Under the pieces are notes generated by a model that worked only from the letters and a program-made list of their open reading frames with translations, did not search any database and was not told the DNA's origin. 64,000 bases of DNA, taken from NCBI GenBank assembly GCA_024449915.1, contig JAMZAV010000954.1:124001-188000 (forward strand). Direction: 5' to 3'. Position numbers and translations under genes: made by a program. The stretch is from Sweltsa coloradensis. Taxonomy: Eukaryota; Arthropoda; Insecta; Plecoptera; Chloroperlidae. Numbering within the stretch: the first letter of the stretch is position 1; every line of letters starts with the position of its first letter. This document shows, piece after piece, positions 1 through 9,479 of this stretch.

Positions 1-188
1 AAGGTCCTCTAGATGGCGGTGGATTTTAAAGTAAAGATTTAAACACGGGTTTACCCAAATACCTTGGCAATAATAAATAATACTGGAAACGCGAACGTCG
101 TAAATTTTAAATTTAAAAAAAATGTGCAATGTGGGTCTAGCTATAGCACGTGCTCGCTTATCAACGCGTCCAACTGAGCGTTTCCTAG
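1..188 (+). mobile_element. 3' part of a short non-autonomous Helitron
   Basis: The first bases repeat the subterminal 5' block found at 33746 and 36194 (AAGGTCCTCTAGATGGCGG). The last 70 bases match the 3' end of the autonomous-type Helitron at 42432, including GTGGGTCTAGCTATAGCACG, an AACGC..GCGTT hairpin and a terminal CTAG followed by T. Only about 120 bases separate the two blocks, so this is an internally deleted derivative. Its true 5' end lies just outside the window. Confidence 0.75.
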
Positions 189-212
189 TATTTTACATGG
201 ACATTCAGATTA

Positions 213-1012
213 TTGGATGAGCGAAGCGAAGACTTCAATTTCACTGACCCCCCAAAAAATTTAGCTCGACTGTTTTTTTTTTTTTTTTTCCCCGTCTGTT
301 TGTTCGCTCTCTACCGGCCAAACGGCATATGCGATCTTGATGAAAATTTGACACGACCTTCGTTTTCTCTCAACTTAAACTTGCCACGTTTTTGGGTACA
401 ATCGATTATTATTATTATTATTCTCATGATTATCGGTCTTTTACGTTTTTTTCCGATTTTTAGTGCGATATTTTCGTGACATTTGGACTGATTCTGACCA
501 AACGGGTGGGGCTACAACGTTCATATTTCACATGGACATTAAGGTAATGGTGATGTATTGACGTTTGAAAGAAAAAGTTGAAAAAGTTAGCCAGAATCTA
601 TAGAAATAAAGGTTTTAATTTGAGTTTTTTGAGGTGTTAAATATTAAAACCTTTATTTCTATTGATTCTGGCTAATTTTTTCAGCTTTTTCTTTCAAAAG
701 TCAATACATCACCCTTACCGTAATGTCCATGTGAAATATGAACGTTGTCGCCTTACCCGTTTGGTCAGAATTCGCCCAAATAGCACGAAAATATAGATTT
801 TAGATCTATCTCACAGCCTTGTATGAAAACTTCACAGGAGATTTTATACGTTACTCATAGCCTTGTAACAAACAATCAAAGATCGAACAGACCTAATTAT
901 TGCTTTGTATGGGCCGTGTTAATATGTTTTTATTATTTTAAATTAATATTAACATTTTATAATTAAAAAGCTCATCCATCAACGCGACTAAAAAAAGCGT
1001 TTGCGAAGCTTC
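213..1012 (+). mobile_element. Family A Helentron-like repeat (HINE-like), rearranged
   Basis: It starts with TTGGATGAGCGAAGCGAAG and ends with GCTCATCCATCAACGCG plus a degraded hairpin (GCGTTTGCGAAGC); the final CTAG is lost. The two ends form an asymmetric inverted repeat: the TIR is terminal at the 5' end but lies inside a hairpin at the 3' end. An inner segment is present twice in inverted orientation (about 478-617 and 645-790), giving an internal foldback. It has no coding capacity; the small ORF across it runs through T tracts. Confidence 0.7.
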
Positions 1013-1019
1013 CGTGTGG

Positions 1020-1095
1020 TTATATATTGCCATTTGAATGAAAAAGTTGAAAAAGTTAACCAGAATTCATAGAAATAAAGGTTTGAATAGCATTT
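1020..1095 (+). repeat. Family A internal fragment
   Basis: A short piece (GAAAAAGTTGAAAAAGTTAA and following) repeats the inner part of family A elements. Nothing else is recognisable from 1095 to about 1200, which is AT-rich. Confidence 0.5.
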
Positions 1096-1199
1096 TATAC
1101 AGATGCAACAGGGAATATTCCAGTTAATATTTTATATTTTTTTTAAATTCTTATTCATGTCTTAATAGTCACTGCACTTTTTTTATTTAAAAAAAATGT

Positions 1200-1860
1200 T
1201 TTTGTGTAATTTAAACGAGAAGTAAATTGGACCCCCAGTTTGCGCGCCAAAAACGAGCGTGCGCCATCTTTGGACGGTACTACGTCATAACTGTGCTGAG
1301 TCAAGGCCAATTGGAAACTAAATGTACGTATATTTGTACATATTTACATACAGACGGCGGTGCTCGCCCATCCGCTCAACACAAACAACTCCACAAGGAT
1401 GTACATTTTCACCGTCTTTTGTTTTTCTTTTTTGTATGTGATAGGAGATTTCGCGAGATCATTGTGATAAAGAATAACGAGCATTTGGTATTGAATTTTT
1501 GCATAGCCTAGGACTATCATGGTATTCTTTATCTACAATAGGCTTTAATTAGTCATCAAAGTAAGTTTTTTGAGCGGGGTGTGTGTCAGAACACGAAAGT
1601 GCAGGTTAGGGTCGGCAAGTTAAGCCTAGGGCTTGTCAAGTGAGAAATTTTAGTATTCACATACCAATGCCTATATCCTACAGGAACGATTGGCCTAGAC
1701 TTTTGTATTATAAATAATTTTCTACGTCTAGGCCTAGACCTAGGACTGTTTCAGTTTTGTTTTTTGATTGCAATGTCAACTTTTCTCGTTTTCTGGCTAG
1801 GCGTTAAATGTAAAATGTCCGCCATCTGTTTACATTACTCTAGGCTACGCTAGGCGCTGC
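1200..1860. repeat. Diverged duplicate of the 32.65-33.18 kb segment
   Basis: Several blocks recur in the same order in both places: a CCTAGG step, GTATTATAAATAATTTTCTA, a CTTTTCTCGTT block and an ATGTCCGCCAT.TGTTTAC block. Divergence is substantial. The segment is rich in CCTAGG words. The ORF at 1227-1511 is not conserved with the other copy and is not called a gene. Confidence 0.55.
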
Positions 1861-2329
1861 TTTGTTTAAAACACCGCCGTCTTGATGTATATCTCGATCC
1901 TACTATAATACTATTCCAACATCTTTGGTCTAAATGTATGTTTATCCAGACGGCGTTGGATCAACACAGTTCTGACGTCACAGTCGTTTTTGCCGCTTTA
2001 AAAAACTGCTGCTTTTAAAACGGCTACAAAACACTGGATTATTATTTCACGGAAAAACAAAGTACATATTTGTAATCGGGACGAAATACTTCTTCTAAAA
2101 AATCTATTCGTACAGTATTTGGCGGAAGTGGAATATTCCCTATTATCTACGCGTACAAAAAGCAAGTCTTTTGGGCCTCAAGATATTTTACATTTGTCAA
2201 TTACCATAGCAGTTAATACTACTTAATCAAATATAAACAAAAAATCATTTTGCAATAACTTGAAAAAGTAATAAGAACCCACGCATACAAAAAAACTTAG
2301 TAATCATTGGACAAAAAAAATCAATCAAA
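1861..2329. other. No feature recognised
   Basis: AT-rich sequence without a convincing ORF, repeat or RNA structure. Confidence 0.5.
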
Positions 2330-2364
2330 AGTGCCCTAGAGAAAGCGTTCGCGAAGCGGCCTAG
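2330..2364 (+). mobile_element. Solo Helitron-type 3' end
   Basis: GCGTTCGCGAAGCGGCCTAG followed by T. It is the same 3' end as the family A copy at 28955 (in inverse orientation there), with a TTCGCGAA-centred hairpin. The rest of the element is missing. Confidence 0.55.
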
Positions 2365-2440
2365 TATGCAAATAATAGAAAGAGTGTTATTCTGTGTTCG
2401 GGGCAACAGCATTAGCTGCAGACACCGATTAAAGCTTCCG

Positions 2441-2499
2441 AAATAAATAAATGAATAAATAAATAAATAAAATACAAATAATTAAAATAAATAAATATA
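2441..2499. repeat. (AAAT)n microsatellite
   Basis: Imperfect AAAT repeats; probably the A-rich tail region next to the minus-strand SINE. Confidence 0.8.
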
Positions 2500-2906
2500 T
2501 TCGTATTTAGAGTTTACCCACTCAGTCACATAACTGATTTTCGGTGGGGTACATTAAACCAAAGCGACCAAGTCAACCCTGTAGCCCCCTACGCAATCGA
2601 CGAGTGAGCGATAACCAACCAAAGATCGACATTTTTAAAACGAAATATAGCAATCAGTGGTATGGACAGTGCGAACACCCGCGGATCAACGCCAGAATCA
2701 ACAAGGCCGATTCAGAACAAATTTGAATTTATATGTTCCTCGTTGTTAGGACGGCTCTTAAGTCACCGTTTAATTCATAAGATAGGATCTAAAGAACTTG
2801 AATCCATATCAGAAGTAAGAAAACTTCCACCTGAAGCGGGTTTCAAACCCTGGACCTTCTGCATTGGAAGCAGGTATAGGCTATAACCACTACTCCAACG
2901 AGCCAC
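2500..2906 (-). repeat. tRNA-derived SINE, full-length copy
   Basis: Read on the minus strand, the head (TGGCTCGTTGGAGTAGTGG) carries an A-box-like block, an anticodon-arm-like CTGCTTCCAATGCAG and a B box (GGGTTTGAAACCC). A unique body follows, ending in a CCCACTGAAAATCAGT-type tail with AAAT repeats. A closely similar copy is at 55223-55650, and tail-only fragments are at 2913-2990 and 62895-63050. The small ORFs across it are not genes. Confidence 0.8.
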
Positions 2907-2912
2907 TAGCAA

Positions 2913-2990
2913 AGCACTCAGTCACTTAAGTGGTTTTCAGTGGGGGACTTTTAAAGCGGATCAAGCCAGCCATGTTGATTCTGGCATCGC
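2913..2990 (-). repeat. SINE tail fragment
   Basis: Repeats the 3' part of the SINE family (CAGTGGGGGACTTTTAAAGC and a TGATTCTGGC block). Confidence 0.5.
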
Positions 2991-3489
2991 ACACTGTTGA
3001 ATCTTAAGAGGGAATGAGACACATTTGGCTGTTAGCAAAAAGCTATTCGCTCGGCCAAGATGCATCCGACGTATATGAAACTTTGCAAAGTTGTCAATTA
3101 AGCATACATAGACAGCCGTGTGGCCATAGATTTTCCAAATTTTGACTTAGTCAGTCTGAAAAAAATCACGAATATGGTCAATTTGGGAGTTTTTAACAAA
3201 ATCCAAATTTGTAAAAATAATTTACTTTTTAGAAATTATTTTAAAACAAAATTTAAAAATGTGTTACTGCAGAGCCCTATAATTCCACATTAATTGTGAC
3301 ATATGTTCAAAATTTCAGACACCTGTGGTGTCAGTCGGACGAGCGAACAGCAATTTGCCTAAAACGCTTGGTCACTATTGTCTGTCGAACTCTGGTAAGC
3401 CATTATTCGCTCGTCGATGGTAACTGCCCAGTTTAGATTAAAATTCCCCACTGAAAATCATTACTGTGTTTGTTTGTTTTTTTGTTTAT
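2991..3489. other. No gene; AT-rich
   Basis: No convincing ORF. A short CCCCACTGAAAATCA block at about 3448 echoes the SINE tail. Confidence 0.4.
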
Positions 3490-3860
3490 TTGGATTAAGG
3501 GCGCGTCAACCGTTAGGTCATAATGCGCCTCTCTAGCCTAGATGATATGGAGAGGAGGGGCCTATTATGGTCAGAACCAGCCACGAGTAAGGGGAGGAAT
3601 AGGGAGAATCTCTTGTAGCGGTCGTCATCGTCTTCGCCATCGTTCGTGTTGTCATTATTATCGTCGTCGGGGAGGTCGTCAATGGAAAGAGGAGATGTCC
3701 CCGACGATTATTGCCTGAGCCCGCCTCTAGATTCGGGGAGTAATATACTACCATTGGTACTACCCTTCTTACTAGCTGATGATTGCGAGGTGGACTTTTT
3801 CTCTTGAATCGCCTTGTACGATTAGCAGAGCCATGCTCTGGGTCAATTCTATCCCGGGCC
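3490..3860. repeat. Family B-like interior and simple CG/TCG repeats
   Basis: GGGCGCGTCAACCGTTAGG.CATAATGCGCC recalls the inner part of family B elements (compare 52612-52640). A CATCG/TCGTCG-rich block follows at 3625-3690. The minus-strand ORF at 3533-3754 reads through this low-complexity stretch and is rejected as a gene. Confidence 0.35.
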
Positions 3861-4434
3861 CAGACTGGGGTTTATTTATTTTATAAATTTTTAATCATGG
3901 TATTTCATTCATAACTAAATAATACGATAGTTTGCTTGTTATCGGTAATATTCGTTCGGATTCGGAATACATAGGCCCTACCACACTAAAGTATTGAACC
4001 AAATTCTACTATTAAAGTTAAAACTTAGAACTTACATATTAAGTTTTATATAATGACAGTTTAGTGGAAAAACTCTTTATTAATTCAAAACAGCGCTTCT
4101 TTTAGTTTTCATTATACAGTTTAATCCGCTAAACTGTAATAAAATATTGAATTAAAAATATGCGTATCATTTTTCAATTCAAGATTCCTGGAACCATAAA
4201 TGGAAAAGTTAACAATTTACCGAGCACCGATTTCATCATAATTATTATGCAATCTTATCATATGGTTCAAATTTAGTGTTTTTAAGCAATATCTAGTAAA
4301 ATTACTATACAAATTAAAACATTGTTTGCAAAGGTTTGAGAATAAACAAAAACAGTTGTGTCAATCTCATTTTGTAAAAACGTTTACTTTGTAATTTATG
4401 TAAATTCGGTAATTTTATTATTAGTATATTTAGG
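3861..4434. other. No feature recognised
   Basis: AT-rich filler without supported genes. Confidence 0.5.
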
Positions 4435-4570
4435 GAGAGTCTCACGGGACCAAAACCTAAATGATCCAAATCTCACGGGATCCAAATGTGCTTATTTTAA
4501 AATTATATTTTAATTATAAATTTATTCTGTCTCCTGGGAACTAAGGGAGAGTCTCACGGGAACCAAATCC
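4435..4570 (+). repeat. Short direct repeats
   Basis: GGGAGAGTCTCACGGGA is present twice (about 4433 and 4545), and TCTCACGGGATCCAAA sits between them. Purpose unknown. Confidence 0.5.
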
Positions 4571-4612
4571 TAAATTATACATGTTTGTACTTTAGACAGA
4601 AATTAAAAAAGG

Positions 4613-4683
4613 GACTACACCGGGGATAGAACCCGGGACCTTAGCTTTCCAGGCTATGCCCTTACCAACTGATCTATGCAGCC
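4613..4683 (-). tRNA. tRNA-like sequence in a repeat (left arm)
   Basis: A-box TAGATCAGTTGG and B-box GGTTCTATCC are both present with one change each from the family consensus. It faces the split copy at 4831-5378 across a palindromic spacer built around GGTCTGTTTTGTA. Repeat-borne, probably not a functional tRNA. Confidence 0.5.
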
Positions 4684-4830
4684 ACAAATTTAAAACTGCA
4701 TAGTTTTTGGTCTGTTTTGTACATTTTTTTGGGTCTGTTTTGTAAATTGTTACAAAACCGGCAAAAAATTAGACAATTTTGTACAATGTTACAAAACAGA
4801 CCTTAAATTAGACAGTTTCAAATAATTGGT
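4684..4830. repeat. Palindromic spacer between paired tRNA-like arms
   Basis: AAACTGCATAGTTTTTGGTCTGTTTTGTA and its reverse complement face each other around TTAGACAATTTTGTACAATG. The same spacer occurs between the paired arms at 16401-16546, 24153-24296 and 46844-47068. Confidence 0.65.
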
Positions 4831-5378
4831 GGCTGCATAGCTCAGTTAAATTAAAAATTAAAGTGTAATAGGTATACAAGTATAAAAACTATGCTAAGAA
4901 CATTGAATTGGATGTGTGTCAGACAGAAGCTTCATTACGATGTTTTGGTATTTATATTTAAAACTAAAAAATGATTGTTTGCCAGCATATTTTAACGAAT
5001 TCAAATCATATAATAAAAATGTACATGAACATAAAACAAGGTCAATAAATAATTTAAATGTTAAATATGTGAACAAAGTTGCAACTCAAAAATCAATATT
5101 TTATGCTGGATTAAGAATGTTTGATAAATTGCCTAAAAGTATAAAAAATATAACAAAAAAAACTTGTTAAAATTTAAATCTGAATGTATAACATATGTAT
5201 TTGTTTACCAACCGTACAATTAGAAAGAGTTACTAGAAATAAATGTAATGTAGGAAATGTATTGTATTGTAATGTGTGTAATAGCTGATGAAGCTAAATA
5301 AATGAATTGTATATGTATATGTTGGTAAGAGCATAGCCCGCATAGCTAAGGTCCTGGTTTCGATCCCCGGTGTAGCCA
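4831..5378 (+). pseudogene. tRNA-like sequence split by a LINE tail
   Basis: The first 17 nt (GGCTGCATAGCTCAGTT) lie at 4831-4847. The remainder, from GGTAAGAGC to the acceptor end, lies at about 5324-5378. The gap is filled by the LINE fragment 4848-5323. Uninterrupted copies elsewhere in the window show the empty site. Confidence 0.7.
4848..5323 (+). mobile_element. 5'-truncated LINE (CR1/L2-like) 3' end
   Basis: The open frame 4916-5170 encodes a peptide with LPAYFNEFKSYN, HEHKTRSIN and an AGLRMFDKLPKSIK segment. This is the usual signature of the extreme C-terminus of LINE reverse transcriptases of the CR1/L2/RTE type (LPxYF..H.HxTR..G...WxxLP). A short 3' UTR with AATAAA-like words follows. 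Only about 0.48 kb survives, consistent with 5' truncation on target-primed insertion. It landed inside a tRNA-like unit. A second copy in the same position but inverted is at 15912-16383, so the insertion preceded the inverted duplication. Assignment to LINE is fairly secure; the exact clade is not. Confidence 0.7.
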
Positions 5379-5460
5379 CTCTTTTAATTTCTGTCTAAAG
5401 TACTCACATATATTTTATGTTTGGCCTTGGCTTTATAGTCGGCGACTATGACGCTGTTGT

Positions 5461-5462
5461 GT

Positions 5463-5531
<69 letters not shown>
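5461..5531. repeat. (TA)n microsatellite
   Basis: About 35 TA units, flanked on the left by the tRNA-unit tail (GCGACTATGACGCTGTT) and on the right by a foldback element. Confidence 0.95.
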
Positions 5532-5535
<4 letters not shown>

Positions 5536-5684
5536 GAACTAGGTTTTTCGGTTATAATGCCACGTTATTCACATTAGGCCAACGTTTGAAATTTCATCGA
5601 AACGTTGGCCTAATGTGAATAAACGTGGCATTATAACCGAAAAACCTAGTTCATTAATTCATATCGGCCACGAAAATATCCAAA

Positions 5685-5690
<6 letters not shown>
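5532..5690. mobile_element. Foldback element with hammerhead-like remnant
   Basis: Two arms (about 5535-5585 and 5598-5652) are near-perfect reverse complements: GGTTTTTCGGTTATAATGCC / GGCATTATAACCGAAAAACC. The right arm contains ATCGAAACGTTGGCC, the 3' half of the hammerhead-like core seen at 22566-22605; the CUGANGA half is absent. It sits between two (TA)n tracts. Confidence 0.65.

Positions 5691-5719
<29 letters not shown>
5691..5719. repeat. (TA)n microsatellite
   Basis: Pure TA run between two foldback elements. Confidence 0.9.
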
Positions 5720-5722
<3 letters not shown>

Positions 5723-6088
5723 AATGAAGGCTTTCACGTTATTAATTATGTCCATTATAGTTTTCGGTTATCCGTGTAGGAGTGATTATTTTTAATTTTT
5801 TTATTTAGACAACGTTTCATGCTAATTTCATATTACGTTTCTTTCTTTTTTGTACTGGTCCTACTGCTAGAAGTCATACATTGAAGTCAAGGTTGAGTAA
5901 CCAGCAATAGTAGCCGAAATTGCTTTCATTGATTTAACTGTTAAGCCCATGATTTAGTTTCACCTTAGAAAGTAGATTGTTTTGGGTTGTCTTTTGTTAT
6001 TGTCATGTTTTCAAAATGGATTTGACTTAAAAAATTGCTATAAAATTATCACGAAACGTTGTCTTAAATAATACACGGATAACCGAAA

Positions 6089-6092
<4 letters not shown>
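5720..6092. mobile_element. Foldback element (second type)
   Basis: Arms TTTCGGTTATCCGTGTAG.. at about 5760 and ..ACACGGATAACCGAAACC at 6070 are inverted. The inner pair GACAACGTTTCATG / CACGAAACGTTGTC carries the GAAACGTT motif. A noisy inverted copy lies at about 15040-15500, and a related, more degraded foldback is at 25975-26195. Confidence 0.6.

Positions 6093-6121
<29 letters not shown>
6093..6121. repeat. (TA)n microsatellite
   Basis: Pure TA run ending the foldback. Confidence 0.9.
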
Positions 6122-6125
<4 letters not shown>

Positions 6126-6230
6126 TGTTTTACCTTGGCTTTATAGTTGGCGACTATGACGCTGTTATGTTAGTACTTTAGATAGAAAAAAATTAGATAG
6201 TTTTAAATGGTGGCCGCATAAATCAGTTGG
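6122..6230 (+). repeat. Fragment of tRNA-like unit
   Basis: Contains the tail motif CCTTGGCTTTATAGTTGGCGACTATGACGCTGTTATG. It also holds the first 19 nt of a tRNA-like head (GGCCGCATAAATCAGTTGG), cut by the (TTTA)n tract at 6228. Confidence 0.6.
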
Positions 6231-6231
6231 T

Positions 6232-6276
<45 letters not shown>
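6228..6276. repeat. (TTTA)n microsatellite
   Basis: About 12 TTTA units. Confidence 0.95.
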
Positions 6277-6560
6277 TTTAGTATTTCTTACAAGAACAGT
6301 GTATTGTATGTTAAATAATTTCATTTTAATAATCATTCTACCTGTTCTACTAGTTTCATATTTACAATCCCATGAGTTGAGTTGTATGAATATAGGTTTT
6401 TAAGCATAAGCCAGCTTTGAGGACATAGTTATTGATTCATAGCAGTTGTCGAAAAATTTTTGCCCCCGGGAAATTTTTGGGTTCGAACCCCATTTTTCGG
6501 AGAAAAAATTTTTCAAACTACGCTATGAATAAATTTTTAACCCAATGTTTATTTAAGTAT
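6277..6560 (+). repeat. Unclassified repeat unit
   Basis: Blocks such as TTCTTACAAGAACAGTGTATT and ACAATCCCATGAGTTGAGTTGTATG recur in reverse orientation, with many errors, at about 13180-13540 and 13990-14340. It ends near a B-box-like GGGTTCGAACCCC. Function unknown. Confidence 0.5.
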
Positions 6561-6620
6561 TTTAATTTTTATAGCCCTTAGAAAACCCTTACCAAAAATT
6601 ATAGGGTTTTATAAATTGGT

Positions 6621-7776
6621 GGCTGCTTTAGCCCCAGTTGGTAAGTACTTTAGCCCGGAAAACCCTAAGGCCCCGGGTTCGATCCCCCCCCCCCCGGTTT
6701 TGTACTTATTTATTTATTTATTTGTAAAACCTTTTTTTAATTTCTGCCCTTAATTTACAAAAAAAAACAGCGTCTTAGTCGCCTCCCTTTAAGCCCAAGG
6801 GTAAAATATATAATAATAAAATTTATTTTTAAAATATATATATATTTTAAATATTTTATATTTAAAGGGACAAAAATTAAAAAAAAGTGACTACCCGGGG
6901 ATCAAACCCCGGGACCGGGTCTGTCCGGGCTATCCCTCTTCCCCAACAAAGCTATGCACCACCAATTTAAAAATGTCAAAAATTTATAGACTTTTTTTTG
7001 TAAAAAATTACAAAATTGTCTAATTTTTTGTCTTTTTTGAAAACAAAAAGAAAATTTAAAAAACCGAAAATTTCCCAACCCTTTTAAAATTGGGGTGCAT
7101 ACTAATTTTTGTAAGAGCTTTACCCCGGTAAGTTTGGGGTTAAGGGGTTTGATCCTCGGTGCATTTCATTTTTAAAAATTTTCTGTCCAAGTACTTACAA
7201 AACAAGGGTCATGGGTCCCCTACAAAAAACCAAAGTTAAACATCAAAATTACCCCCAATTCGGGTTACAGAGGTGGTTTAAATTTCCCCCCAGTTTTTTA
7301 TAGGTAGCCCCCTAAAGGCAGTGCAATGTGCTTACACACTTATTAACATTGTAAAAAACCAGACCAAAATTTAAAGACAGTTTTTAAATTGGTGGCCCCC
7401 ATAGCTCAGTTGGCAAGGCATACCCCGGAAACCCTAAGGCCCCGGGGTTTTCGATCCCGGTGTTTTCCCACTTTTTTTAAAAATTTTTGTCTAAGAAATT
7501 TTCATAACCCGCCCATATGGGCCTACTTTTAAACCCAAAGGTTAAAAACCCTTTTTCCCCCAAACCTTAGGGTTACAGAGGTGGTTTGTATTCCCCAAAG
7601 TTAATTTCATATTATGTGGGCCTTAAAGGCAGGCAATTGATCTACACACGTTTTTAAAACAATGTAAAAACAACCAAAATTAGCCCAATTTTAAATTGGG
7701 GGCCCCGCTTTAGCCTCAGTTGGTAAGAGCATAGTTTGGGTACTTGGCCCCGGGGTTCAAACCCCGTTGCGTCCCT
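6621..7776. repeat. Cluster of noisy tRNA-like copies, left side
   Basis: Damaged copies of the tRNA-like repeat lie at about 6621-6700 (+), 6889-6960 (-), 7091-7165 (+), 7393-7470 (+) and 7702-7776 (+). Each still shows a CAGTTGGTAAG-like A box or a GGTTCGATCC-like B box. Their order and spacing mirror the cluster at 11290-11990. Confidence 0.6.
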
Positions 7777-9470
7777 TTTTTAATTTTGGGGGTCTAAAGA
7801 AAAAAATTTAAACGTCATATTTAAATTAAGGTATTCTTTTTTTTTTTGTTATAAGCCAAACAAAAAAATTACAAAAAAAAATTTCGGCTACAAAAACTAA
7901 AAAGCATCTTTTAAATATGTATTTTTTAAAGGCTTTCAAAAGTCGAATGTTGTACAAAAAACTTTTTAAAGGGTTTTTAAAACCACGTACTTTTTTAAAA
8001 TAAAAATAAAAACACTTTTTTGTGGGGGGTTTAACCCATGACAAGTTTTGAAAACTGACGGTATGGGGGATCTTCCCAATTCTAAAAGATTACCCGCAAA
8101 GCACCAAATCCTAGAAAAATTTTTATGTCACTATTTGCAATGTTAAAAATAAAAAGTTTTCTGGGCTGTGCGCCCCAGCCCACCCAACAAAGCTGGGGAG
8201 CTTTCCCCGGCCTCCCACTGTACCAGGAAACTACACTTCCCAAAATAAATTTCTTAGTATAAAACCAAAAATTCACCCCCACTAAATCAAAATCCGTTTT
8301 TGGGCCCCGGACGGGCCGTTTTTCAAGGGGTTTTGGGATATTTAAAGGCAGTGTGAAATGGTCACACTTAAACAATATAAAATTTAAAAGTGTGGGTTTT
8401 GGGTTGTAAGGGTTTAATAAACCCCCGGGAAAGGGCCGACATTCGGAAGGGCCCTCAATATAAAAGGGAAAACCCCGCCTAAACAAACACTTGCCCACGT
8501 ACACTTGCAACAGCCCCAGCAGTCTAACTACCCGACTTTACTCGTAAGTTTTTTTACCCTTAATTAAAAAAAATAATCCAAGAAAAAAAATTTAAAAGGC
8601 CCTTTGGTTTTATTTTTTTATTTTTTTATTTAAAATATTTAAAATTTTTTGGGGAAATTTGACATTTTACTTTTTTGAGCCAAAAACCCCCAAATGGAAA
8701 ACTTTAAGTTTTCTTTTCCCAAACTGGGAAAACCCTAAAAAATCTTTTGTTAGACAAAGGGGAGAAGTGAGTTTTGAGTACTTTGGAAATTTTTTTGCTT
8801 TTAATTTTTGATTGATATGTAGGTTTTAAATAATGGGTTTTGAATAAATTTTTGGAATTAAGGGCACGTCAAATTTTTAAGGGTTTAATAAAAACATTAT
8901 CCCTGTCTAGATCCGGGCCTAAAGGGTTATTAACGGAAGAGGAACTGGATTGAAATAATAACTTATATAAAAATTAATGCCCTTCTGTTTTTTCAGCTTT
9001 TTCAAAGGGCAGTTCGAAATCGAAATTGGGTTCTGCATATCTCCGGGTGACCTTGGAGATTCTCTCCCGCTGGGGGACGTTGATTTTAACTTAATCACGT
9101 CCCTCAGTGGGAACGATTCCCCAAGAGTCACCGGGAGACTGCTAAAACCAAGTACGTTTTCCCGAACCGCTTTTTTAGTAACAGAAACAGAAAAAATTTT
9201 AAGCCCCCTTTTGCCCCCGTAAAAAAAGTTGAAAAAACTTAGTTTTTTTTTTTATCTAGGTCCCATCGGAAAAACCCCCTCCCAAAAGAAATTTATTAGG
9301 GGGACAAAATTTGGGCCCCCAAAAAAAAATTTTGGGTAAATTATTGCCCTTAATTCGTCACCCAATTTCCTGAAAAACCAAATATTTTTTTTTTGTGTAA
9401 TAGGTAAAAGGGGTTTTTGGTCAAAAAAATGCTGACAAAGAGAGAAATTTAAAATTTTGCATATTTTTGC
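7090..9470 (-). repeat. Noisy inverted copy of the 43.9-46.2 kb locus
   Basis: Read on the minus strand, it shows the same landmarks in the same order as 44240-46130, for example TTAGACTGCTGG..CTGTTGCAAGTGTAC near 8518 and the GTCACCGGGAGAC.. palindrome at 8960-9160. The minus ORF at 8082-8510 is an accident of this repeat. Confidence 0.7.
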
Positions 9471-9479
9471 GTTTTTTGG

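Noticed and set aside
213..479. 88-aa ORF at the start of the window
   Set aside because: Runs through the T-tract and TIR of a family A repeat; not conserved in other copies.
8082..8510. 142-aa minus-strand ORF
   Set aside because: Lies in low-fidelity sequence and corresponds to a non-coding stretch of the clean copy at 44.9-45.3 kb.
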